A stretch of 38,735 bases of DNA from the NCBI GenBank assembly GCA_947254705.1, contig CAMYCX010000005.1:1-38735 (forward strand), given 5' to 3'. This document shows, piece by piece, positions 32,367 to 38,735 of this stretch. The stretch comes from an uncultured Veillonellaceae bacterium. Lineage in GTDB: Bacteria; Bacillota; Negativicutes; Veillonellales; Negativicoccaceae. Made by a program: the position numbers and the translations under genes. The notes beneath the pieces are model-generated. The model ran no database searches and had not been told where the DNA came from. It saw nothing but the letters and a program-made list of their open reading frames with translations. Each line of letters begins with the position of its first letter. Position 1 is the first letter of the stretch.

Positions 32367-33262
32367 CACAGGTGTCGTACGTGTACGGCAAGGGATCACC
32401 CTATGAAAAAGTCGCGTTGCAGAATGTGGATTTGGAACTTCGTCAGCACGAGTTTGTGGGTATCATCGGGCATACCGGCTCGGGAAAATCCACGCTCGTG
32501 CAGCATTTGAACGGATTATTGACGCCGACGTCGGGAACGGTTACCGTAGACGGCGTATCGCTCGCGGGAAATGCCCCCGAGGCCAAGGCGGCGCGGCGAC
32601 GTGTCGGGATGGTATTTCAGTATCCCGAACATCAACTGTTTGAAGAAACCATTGCTGAAGACATCGCGTTCGGCCCGCGTAATTTAGGCTGGGACGAAGA
32701 GGTCGTGCAGGAACGGGTGCGGGCGGCCATGCGTTTTGTCGGTTTGCCGTATCGCCAATTTGCGTCACGTTCGCCGTTTCGTCTGTCGGGCGGGCAGATG
32801 CGTCGTGTCGCCATCGCGGGGGTCATTGCGATGAAACCGGATTATCTTGTACTGGACGAACCGTCGGCGGGGCTGGATCCGATCGGGCGGCGGGAGATCT
32901 ATGCGCAAATTACCCGTTTGCACGAAGAACAGCATACGACGGTGATATTGGTATCGCACAATATGGAAGATATTTCCCGTCTGGCGTCGCGTGTCGTTGT
33001 CATGAATCACGGTCGCGTGATGCTGGACGGCGCGCCGCTTGAAATTTTCATGCATCATCGTGAGGAGTTGGCGCAAGCCGGATTGGAGCCGCCGCCCGTA
33101 TCGCGGTTACTCAGCGCGTTGAACGAACGCGGCTGGGGGATCGATGAGCATGCGGTCGAGCCGACGGAAGCGGCCGCACATATTCGGGCGCGGTTGACGC
33201 ATTTGCCGAAGGCCGCGGATGCCGCACACGGCGACCGAAAGGAGGAACGTCATGCTCGGTAA
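32351..33262 (+). CDS. ecfA2: ECF transporter ATPase EcfA2
   Basis: This 303-residue ABC ATPase partners EcfA1. It has Walker A GHTGSGKST (40-48), the Q-loop FQYPEHQLFEETIAED, signature LSGGQMRRVA, Walker B LVLDEPSAGLD and the switch His in VSHNMED. The YPEHQLF Q-loop is typical of EcfA2 as opposed to EcfA1. About 50 residues follow the last conserved strand, as in other EcfA2 proteins. ATG 32351 lies inside the end of ecfA1, and its end overlaps ecfT by 11 bases. Confidence 0.95.
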   Translation: MSIRITQVSYVYGKGSPYEKVALQNVDLELRQHEFVGIIGHTGSGKSTLVQHLNGLLTPTSGTVTVDGVSLAGNAPEAKAARRRVGMVFQYPEHQLFEETIAEDIAFGPRNLGWDEEVVQERVRAAMRFVGLPYRQFASRSPFRLSGGQMRRVAIAGVIAMKPDYLVLDEPSAGLDPIGRREIYAQITRLHEEQHTTVILVSHNMEDISRLASRVVVMNHGRVMLDGAPLEIFMHHREELAQAGLEPPPVSRLLSALNERGWGIDEHAVEPTEAAAHIRARLTHLPKAADAAHGDRKEERHAR

Positions 33263-34049
33263 TATTACACTCGGACAATATTATCCGGCGGATTCGTTCC
33301 TGCATCGCTTGGATCCGCGCACGAAAATTCTTTGTACACTGGCGTTTGTGATCGCTATCTTTTTTGCCGATACATGGTGGGGATACGGTATCGTGACGGC
33401 ATTTACCGTTCTTTGCTTCGGACTGTCAAAGTTGCCGGCGGGTTTGATGTGGCGGGCGGTCAAACCGCTCTGGGTGATCATCGTCTTTACCTTGACGATT
33501 CACGTCTTTACCACGCCCGGGCATGTGCTGTGGGAGTGGGGCTGGCTTACCGTGTCGCAAGAAGGGCTGCGTATGGGCGGCATGATGACGGCGCGGCTGG
33601 TATTTTTGATTATGTTCTCCTCGCTCGTGACGTATACGACCAGTCCGATCGTACTGACGGACGGTATCGAGCAATTGTTGAATCCGTTTCGTCCGATCGG
33701 GGTGCCCGCGCATGAGTTGGCGATGATGATGACGATCGCGTTACGTTTTATTCCGACACTGCTGCAGGAAACGGAACGGATCATGAAAGCGCAAACGGCG
33801 CGCGGAGCGGACTTCGGTTCGGGGAATCTCATCCGTCGGGCCAAAGCGATGGTGCCGCTGTTGGTACCGCTCTTTGTGAGCGCGTTCCGGCGTGCGGACG
33901 AACTGGCCGTGGCGATGGAAGCGCGCTGCTATCATGGCGGCGACGGTCGTACCCGCATGCACGAACTGGTATACGGACGGCTTGACGTTATCGCATTTGT
34001 CGGTACCGCGGCAGTGGTCGTACTGCTTGCCGGCATCAGGTGGCTGTGA
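33252..34049 (+). CDS. ecfT: ECF transporter transmembrane protein EcfT
   Basis: This 265-residue membrane scaffold holds the S component and contacts both ATPases through coupling helices. It has about five membrane segments. The first coupling motif is in AQTARGADF (Ala-Arg-Gly), and the second is MEARCYHGG. It opens with the usual YYPADSFLHRLDPRTKI. ATG 33252 follows AAAGGAGG (33238-33245), and longer in-frame starts are rejected. The stop overlaps the truA start as TGATG. Confidence 0.95.
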   Translation: MLGNITLGQYYPADSFLHRLDPRTKILCTLAFVIAIFFADTWWGYGIVTAFTVLCFGLSKLPAGLMWRAVKPLWVIIVFTLTIHVFTTPGHVLWEWGWLTVSQEGLRMGGMMTARLVFLIMFSSLVTYTTSPIVLTDGIEQLLNPFRPIGVPAHELAMMMTIALRFIPTLLQETERIMKAQTARGADFGSGNLIRRAKAMVPLLVPLFVSAFRRADELAVAMEARCYHGGDGRTRMHELVYGRLDVIAFVGTAAVVVLLAGIRWL

Positions 34050-34858
34050 TGCTGCGAAATATCCAGCTCACGCTCGCCTATGACGGGTTTGCGTATGTGG
34101 GATTTCAACGTCAGGCGAACGGATTGGCGGTACAGGAAGTGGTCGAACAGGCATTGGAGCGGCTGTTTGGCATACCGACGACGTTATATTTTGTCGCCCG
34201 CACCGATGCGGGAGTACATGCATGGGCACAGGAATGTACATTCTATACGACAAAATCCATTCCCGCAGCCAAATGCAAGGCCGCGCTGAATGCCCTGCTT
34301 CCGCCGACAATACGGGTGCGACAGGCGGTCGAACGACCGGAAGATTACAGTGTGCGCCGAACGAATACGGGCAAGACGTATGTCTACCAAATATTACGCG
34401 GAGAAGCGGATCAACCGTTTTTGTACCGATACAGTTGGCAGATCTATGCGCAACTGGATGCGGACGCCATGCGACGGGCCTGTGATGTGCTGATCGGAAC
34501 GCATGATTTTACCTCGTACCGCGGGAGTAATTCCGTGCCGGCCGACCCCGTGCGGACATTGCATGACGTGCGCCTTGTCGAAACAGGACGCTTGCTGCGA
34601 ATATACGTGACGGGAGACGGATTTTTGTATCATATGGTGCGCAATATTGCCGGGGCGTTGGTCGACGTCGGGCGCGGACGCAAGACGGCGGCCGATCTGG
34701 CGGCGATCCGTGACGCCAAAGACCGTCGTCGTCTGGGCATGACGGCACCGGCGGCGGGACTTTGTCTGCTGCATGTCTACTTCGAGCCGGTGACCCCCGG
34801 GGCGATTGCCGAAGTGTTGGCAACACCGGTTCCCCTTTGGAATGATCCTCTTGTCTGA
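34049..34858 (+). CDS. truA: tRNA pseudouridine synthase A
   Basis: This 269-residue enzyme makes pseudouridine at positions 38-40 of the tRNA anticodon stem. The catalytic Asp53 lies in ARTDAGVHAW, and TYVYQI, HDFTSYRGSN and GDGFLYHMVRNIAGALVDVG are family signatures. Length is normal. ATG 34049 overlaps the ecfT stop; GTG 34040 in frame is less likely. In many Firmicutes rplM-rpsI follow, but here a terminator ends the operon. Confidence 0.96.
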   Translation: MLRNIQLTLAYDGFAYVGFQRQANGLAVQEVVEQALERLFGIPTTLYFVARTDAGVHAWAQECTFYTTKSIPAAKCKAALNALLPPTIRVRQAVERPEDYSVRRTNTGKTYVYQILRGEADQPFLYRYSWQIYAQLDADAMRRACDVLIGTHDFTSYRGSNSVPADPVRTLHDVRLVETGRLLRIYVTGDGFLYHMVRNIAGALVDVGRGRKTAADLAAIRDAKDRRRLGMTAPAAGLCLLHVYFEPVTPGAIAEVLATPVPLWNDPLV

Positions 34859-34881
34859 TGTTGTATCCGGCTTGTAAACGC

Positions 34882-34906
34882 AAACGCGACTTCGGTCGCG
34901 TTTTTT
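34882..34906 (+). terminator. Rho-independent terminator of ecf-truA
   Basis: AAACGCGAC (34882-34890), UUCG loop, GTCGCGTTT (34895-34903), then further T residues. Confidence 0.93.
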
Positions 34907-34953
34907 GTTGTCCGCTTACGGATGCAAGCGGGATTAACATGACGTCGTGTACG

Positions 34954-34968
34954 GCCGCATGTTGCGGC
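34954..34968. repeat. Short inverted repeat in the truA-DUF3298 gap
   Basis: GCCGCA (34954-34959) and TGCGGC (34963-34968) around TGT, with no T-run. It lies in the 229-base gap between truA and the next gene. Role unknown. Confidence 0.35.
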
Positions 34969-35016
34969 GGTGATCGACACGGAGAAGAACGCGACGGCGC
35001 GGCAAGTGAGAAGCGG

Positions 35017-35041
35017 CTTGCGCTTTCGCTCCGTGCGCAAG
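35017..35041. repeat. Inverted repeat overlapping the -35 region of the DUF3298 gene
   Basis: CTTGCGC (35017-35023) and GCGCAAG (35035-35041) are exact inverted copies 11 bases apart, ending nine bases before the -10. It takes the place of a -35 hexamer, as an operator or activator site would. Confidence 0.45.
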
Positions 35042-35047
35042 AAGGAA

Positions 35048-35056
35048 TGGTATAAT
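35048..35056 (+). promoter_or_regulatory. Extended -10 promoter of the DUF3298 gene
   Basis: TG (35048-35049), G, TATAAT (35051-35056), about 31 bases before the ATG. No consensus -35. Confidence 0.65.
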
Positions 35057-35087
35057 ATAACTATATCAAGATCAAGGAGGGGTTGCG

Positions 35088-35747
35088 ATGAATTGGCGAG
35101 CATGGTGGTTGGCGGGAGTTTGCGCGGCGGTATTGCCGTGGACGGCAGCGGCGGCATCGGCGGATATTTCGGTGACGGGGGAAACGGCAGTGTGGTCGAA
35201 CGGTAATCCGGCGGCGATGTCTCGGGTTAATGCCCAGTTGGCGCAAATGATAGCGGAACAGCAGACACATGCCATGGAAATGGACGCGGCATATCAGGAG
35301 ACGGTGGCCGAGTATCCGGATGTTCCCGTATATGTGTATCACAGTGAAATCAAACCGGTGGCGGAAACGGACCGGTACTTGGTGATGATGCAACGGTGCG
35401 ATTCGTATATGGGCGGACCGCACGGAGATTACAGCGAGGATTATTTTGTCTTTGATAAACGGACGGGAGAGCGGGTGACCGTAAGTGAGTTGGCGGGAGA
35501 ATCAAGCCGCACGTTGTATCCGAAATTGCAAGCGGTGGTGGAACGGGAGTTGCGGGAACGGATTTGGGGTGATACCGATTTCTGGGACGATTTCCTGTCG
35601 GAGTTGTTTGCACCGGAGCGGGAGTTGAATTATACGATCTTGCCGGACGGTCGCATCGAGCTGGTATTTAATCCGTATGAGGTAGCGGCATATGCGTACG
35701 GTATCGTACGTATTCCCGTCCCGCGGGAAACGGTATCGGTACGCTGA
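35088..35747 (+). CDS. Exported DUF3298 (RsiV C-terminal domain-like) protein
   Basis: This 219-residue protein has a signal peptide (about 1-25, ending in an Ala-rich AAAASA) and a DUF4163/DUF3298-type fold. GGPHGDYSEDYFVFDKRTGERV (about 109-130) is the typical GGxHG..Y..FD.KTG pattern, and ELVFNPYEVAAYAYGI near the C-terminus is the F.pYE.apya.G signature. In B. subtilis RsiV this domain is extracytoplasmic and binds lysozyme. No N-terminal anti-sigma segment or membrane anchor is present here, and no sigma factor gene is adjacent, so it is probably free in the periplasm or outside. ATG 35088 follows AAGGAGGGG. The role is unknown. Confidence 0.82.
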   Translation: MNWRAWWLAGVCAAVLPWTAAAASADISVTGETAVWSNGNPAAMSRVNAQLAQMIAEQQTHAMEMDAAYQETVAEYPDVPVYVYHSEIKPVAETDRYLVMMQRCDSYMGGPHGDYSEDYFVFDKRTGERVTVSELAGESSRTLYPKLQAVVERELRERIWGDTDFWDDFLSELFAPERELNYTILPDGRIELVFNPYEVAAYAYGIVRIPVPRETVSVR

Positions 35748-35808
35748 CGATAGGATCGGTATGGGCAGCGGGAGATATGAAGTCATAAAAGGGTGAGGAG
35801 GATGAACA

Positions 35809-37554
35809 TTGCAGACCAGACGAGATTTGATTTGGAAAATGGGCGGTCAGCAGGGAGAGGGCATCGAGTCGGGCGGCGAAATTTTGGCGCGCGTCTTGGC
35901 GTCGCAAGGGTATTCGCTGTTCAGTCAGCGGTTGTTCGCGTCACGAATTAAGGGCGGACACACGACGTTTTCTTTGCGGATCGCCAGTGAAAAAATCGGC
36001 ACGATCGGCGAGGCGGTCGATGTGCTGGTGGCGCTCGATCAGGAAACGATTGACCTGCATGCACGGGAGGTGCGTTCCGGCGGGACGATTATTGCCGATG
36101 CGAAGTTTAATCCGACGGCGGAATTGTCTTCGGGGGTGCGTCTGTTGTCGCTCCCGATGAGTGATACGGCGAAGGAATGCGGCATGTTGCAAATGAAAAA
36201 TATCGTCGCGCTCGGTATGTCGGTCGCGTTGCTCGGGTTTGCCCGTGATCCGTTTGTGGCGGCCATTGCCGAACAATTCGGCGGCAAAGCGCCGGAGGTG
36301 GTAGCGGCCAATGTGCGGGCGTTTACGGAAGGAGCGCGGCTCGTTGATGAGCAACAAGGCGATACGCAGTCGTTGGGGGCGCTTCCGGCACCGCCCGAAA
36401 CGGATTTGCTGTTTATGACGGGCAATGAAGCGACCGCACTCGGCGCCTTGGCGGCCGGAGCACGATTTATGGCGAGTTATCCGATTACGCCGGCATCGGA
36501 GATTATGGAATACATGATCAAAACGGTCGGACGCTTGCACGGCACCGTCGTTCAGACAGAAGATGAACTGGCGGCGTGCATGATGGCGATGGGAGCCAAC
36601 TATGCGGGGATTCGTGCATTTACGGCGACATCGGGTCCCGGGTTTTCGCTGATGGCGGAGTCGATTTCCATGGCGACGATGGCGGAGATCCCGATGGTGA
36701 TTGTCGATGTCATGCGGGCCGGCCCGTCGACGGGGATGCCGACGAAGATCGAGCACAGTGATATCATGGCCGCGCTATACAATGCGCACGGCGACATCGG
36801 TAAAATCGTTGTCGCGCCGACATCGATCGAAGAGTGTTTCTACGTTACGGCAGAGGCGTTCAACCTGGCGGAGATATACCAATGCCCCGTGATTGTGTTG
36901 AGCGATTTGCAGATGGGATTAAATAAACAGAGTATCCCGACGCTTCAACTGGATCGAGTCCGAATTGATCGCGGCGAACTGGTGATGGACGATTTGCCAC
37001 CGTTGATACGGCCGGACTATTTCGAGCGGTTTGCCGTTACGCCGTCGGGAATTTCTCCGCGGACGCGTCCCGGCGTGCCGAACGGAATGTTCCTCTCGAC
37101 GGGATTGGAACACGATACGATCGGCAAGCCAGCGGAATCGCCCGCCGTTCGTACGGCACAGGTCGATAAACGGCAACGCAAACTGCGTACGGTGGCCGAA
37201 CGGTTCGAGCCGTTGTATACGGATGCACCGTATGATGATGCCGATCTGTTGCTGATCGGGATGAATTCGACCCGCGGTGTCATTGAAGAAGCACTGTCTA
37301 TGTTGCGCGGACGCGGGGTGAAGGTCAATCAGGTGCAGGTACGACTGTTGGCGCCGTTCCCGACGGAGGCGCTGGCGGCACAAATTCGTCGCGCGCGTCA
37401 TACGATGGTGGTCGAATACAATGCCACGGCGCAGTTGGGGCAACTGTTGACGATGCATATACCGGAGCATGCGCCGTATCTGTCGCATTTGCGTTATGAC
37501 GGCATGACGATGACATCGTCGGCGTTGGCGACTCATGCACGGGAGGTGATCTGA
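35809..37554 (+). CDS. korA: 2-oxoacid:acceptor oxidoreductase, fused gamma-alpha subunit
   Basis: This 581-residue subunit joins an N-terminal gamma-type domain (about 1-190; GGQQGEGIESGGEILARVL, SRIKGGHTTF) to the alpha pyrimidine-binding domain with ASYPITPASEIMEYM (about 223-237) and a C-terminal domain. Together with the beta subunit it would oxidatively decarboxylate a 2-oxoacid (commonly 2-oxoglutarate) to acyl-CoA, reducing ferredoxin. The start is TTG 35809: a stop lies two codons upstream in frame, and GAGGAGGAT is well spaced. Its stop overlaps korB as TGATG. The substrate cannot be fixed from the sequence; Kor is the conventional name for this architecture. Confidence 0.93.
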   Translation: MQTRRDLIWKMGGQQGEGIESGGEILARVLASQGYSLFSQRLFASRIKGGHTTFSLRIASEKIGTIGEAVDVLVALDQETIDLHAREVRSGGTIIADAKFNPTAELSSGVRLLSLPMSDTAKECGMLQMKNIVALGMSVALLGFARDPFVAAIAEQFGGKAPEVVAANVRAFTEGARLVDEQQGDTQSLGALPAPPETDLLFMTGNEATALGALAAGARFMASYPITPASEIMEYMIKTVGRLHGTVVQTEDELAACMMAMGANYAGIRAFTATSGPGFSLMAESISMATMAEIPMVIVDVMRAGPSTGMPTKIEHSDIMAALYNAHGDIGKIVVAPTSIEECFYVTAEAFNLAEIYQCPVIVLSDLQMGLNKQSIPTLQLDRVRIDRGELVMDDLPPLIRPDYFERFAVTPSGISPRTRPGVPNGMFLSTGLEHDTIGKPAESPAVRTAQVDKRQRKLRTVAERFEPLYTDAPYDDADLLLIGMNSTRGVIEEALSMLRGRGVKVNQVQVRLLAPFPTEALAAQIRRARHTMVVEYNATAQLGQLLTMHIPEHAPYLSHLRYDGMTMTSSALATHAREVI

Positions 37555-38417
37555 TGGCCAAGACAATGGAATATAAAAACGCCATTCAACCGAACTGGTG
37601 TCCCGGGTGCGGTGATTTCGGAATACAAATGGCGATTCAGGAGGCGGCATCGAAACGCGACATTCCGTTTGAACGATTGACGCTGATTTCGGGGATCGGC
37701 TGCTCCAGCCGTATCGGCGGGTATCTTTACTGCTACGGGGCGCATACGACCCACGGGCGACCGCTGCCGTTTGCACAGGGCGTCAAACTGGCCAATCGGG
37801 AGCTGGAAGTCGTTGTTTGCGCCGGTGACGGTGATGCTTACGCCATCGGACTTGGGCATACTTTACATGCGATCAAACGCAATATCGACCTCACCTACAT
37901 TGTTTTTGACAATCAGGTCTACGGACTGACCAAAGGGCAGACAAGTCCTCGTTCCGACAAGGGATTCGTCACGAAAACGACACCGAACGGCAATATCGAA
38001 ACACCGTTGGCGGTAACCTCGATGGCCCTTGCCACCGGCGCGGGATTTGTGGCACAGGGATATGCCCGCAACCGCAAAGAGTTGGTGGAGATCATCATGC
38101 GGGGCATGGCGCATCGCGGGTTTTCCTATATCAATGTATTTACTCCTTGCGTGACGTATAACAAGCACAACACCTATGACTGGTTCAAGGAAAATCTGAC
38201 CGCCTTGGCGGATCGGGACGGATATGACCCGCAAAATCGCTTGGCGGCCATGCAGATGCTTGCCGAAACGGACGGACTGGTGACCGGTGTCATTTACGAA
38301 AATACAGGGGACAGTTGCTATGAAGACGCCATCGGTTTGGACAGTACGCCGTTGACGGCACAAGTGGAAAAACCGTCGGCCGCTTGCTTTGCCGATTTGT
38401 TGCAGGAATTTCGGTGA
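37554..38417 (+). CDS. korB: 2-oxoacid:acceptor oxidoreductase, beta subunit
   Basis: This 287-residue subunit binds thiamine diphosphate and an iron-sulfur cluster. NWCPGCGDFG (14-23) and GIGCSSRIGGY supply cluster cysteines. CAGDGDAYAIGLGHTLHAIKRN is the ThDP/Mg motif (GDGDA...RN), followed by VFDNQVYGLTKGQTSP. The length is that of two-subunit KorAB enzymes. No separate ferredoxin-like delta subunit is adjacent. The gene is translationally coupled to korA and followed by a terminator. Confidence 0.94.
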   Translation: MAKTMEYKNAIQPNWCPGCGDFGIQMAIQEAASKRDIPFERLTLISGIGCSSRIGGYLYCYGAHTTHGRPLPFAQGVKLANRELEVVVCAGDGDAYAIGLGHTLHAIKRNIDLTYIVFDNQVYGLTKGQTSPRSDKGFVTKTTPNGNIETPLAVTSMALATGAGFVAQGYARNRKELVEIIMRGMAHRGFSYINVFTPCVTYNKHNTYDWFKENLTALADRDGYDPQNRLAAMQMLAETDGLVTGVIYENTGDSCYEDAIGLDSTPLTAQVEKPSAACFADLLQEFR

Positions 38418-38450
38418 TTTTGACGGTCGTCATTAAGGTATACGGACACA

Positions 38451-38479
38451 AAAAAACACGTGCGATGCACGTGTTTTTT
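38451..38479. terminator. Bidirectional terminator after korB
   Basis: AAAAAACACGTGC (38451-38463) and GCACGTGTTTTTT (38467-38479) flank GAT. It serves korB and the convergent gene on the minus strand. Confidence 0.93.
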
Positions 38480-38486
38480 GTTCGTA

Positions 38487-38735
38487 TCAGGGAACGGCGA
38501 AAGTCAGTGAGGTGTAATACACTTCGGTATTCGCCAAGGCGGCGATGTCGCCTTGCGCCGGTCGTTCCACCCGTGCTTTCAAGAGCCATGCGCCCCATGC
38601 ATCGATTCGCAGATGCGCGATGCCGCGGCGATCGGTGAGAATGCGTTGCGACATGTCATCACCGGTGGAAAAACCCGCATGAACGGCGGTGATTTGGGTG
38701 GCGGGTACGGGCTTGCCGTCCCACAGCAGTTGCAC
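38487..38735 (-). CDS. C-terminal fragment of a DUF4198-like protein (cut by window edge)
   Basis: Only the last 82 residues are inside the window. The pattern is a carbohydrate-binding-like beta sandwich: DGKPVPATQITAV, then TDRRGIAHLRIDAWGAWLLKARVERP, and a final TEVYYTSLTFAVP. This fits the end of DUF4198 proteins, where the motif G.W.. is followed by YxxxLTF. Such proteins are exported and often accompany cobalt or nickel uptake genes. The frame remains open to the edge, so the real start lies further right. The GTG at the edge is not taken as the start. Confidence 0.7.
   Translation of the reverse strand: MQLLWDGKPVPATQITAVHAGFSTGDDMSQRILTDRRGIAHLRIDAWGAWLLKARVERPAQGDIAALANTEVYYTSLTFAVP

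Overview
The window is a gene-dense piece of bacterial chromosome, rich in GC and almost all housekeeping. Strong AAAGGAGG-type ribosome binding sites, sigma70-like promoters with a recurrent extended -10 (TGnTATAAT), a PyrR-type pyrimidine attenuator, a group II ECF transporter and a Firmicutes-style mre/min/rodA/radical-SAM/rng cluster point to the Firmicutes. The base composition and gene mix fit the diderm class Negativicutes (Veillonella/Megasphaera/Dialister relatives). That placement is inference; there is no 16S or marker search behind it. No integrase, transposase, CRISPR array or phage gene was seen.

Layout. 1-373: tRNA-Glu, tRNA-Val and tRNA-Ser with terminators. 470-3046: a YeiH-type membrane protein and an acyl-CoA synthetase. 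3134-4694 (minus): sppA and a Yip1-family membrane protein, coupled. 4878-17003: one apparent 11-gene operon of about 12 kb: mreB-like, mreC, mreD, mrdA (PBP2), a minD-like ATPase, rodA, a YgiQ-like radical SAM protein, a DUF2344 protein, RNase G, trmB and a second SEDS gene (ftsW-like). 17010-18461: uracil permease behind a PyrR-type attenuator. 18555-21188: a small exported protein and an EF-G-like GTPase. 21204-24048: alanine dehydrogenase and nicotinate phosphoribosyltransferase. 24109-25763: two exported proteins of unknown function. 25808-28871 (minus): recQ-thyA-folA, with overlapping stops and starts. 28920-29280: a purine-rich, AT-richer intergenic stretch. 29283-31377: an ArlRS-like two-component system. 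31518-34858: ecfA1-ecfA2-ecfT-truA. 35088-35747: exported DUF3298 protein. 35809-38417: korAB, a 2-oxoacid:acceptor oxidoreductase. 38487-38735 (minus): the C-terminal end of a DUF4198-like protein cut by the window edge.

The most notable point is the cell-elongation block. The MreB homologue has lost most recognisable actin-fold nucleotide-binding residues, PBP2 carries KTA where KTG is expected, RodA has a changed conserved glycine, and MinD sits in the operon without MinC or MinE. All frames are open, so this looks like functional drift (perhaps in a coccoid organism) rather than simple gene death. I saw no convincing wholly new defence or mobile system; the exported proteins of unknown function and the radical SAM/DUF2344/RNase G module are the best remaining unknowns.
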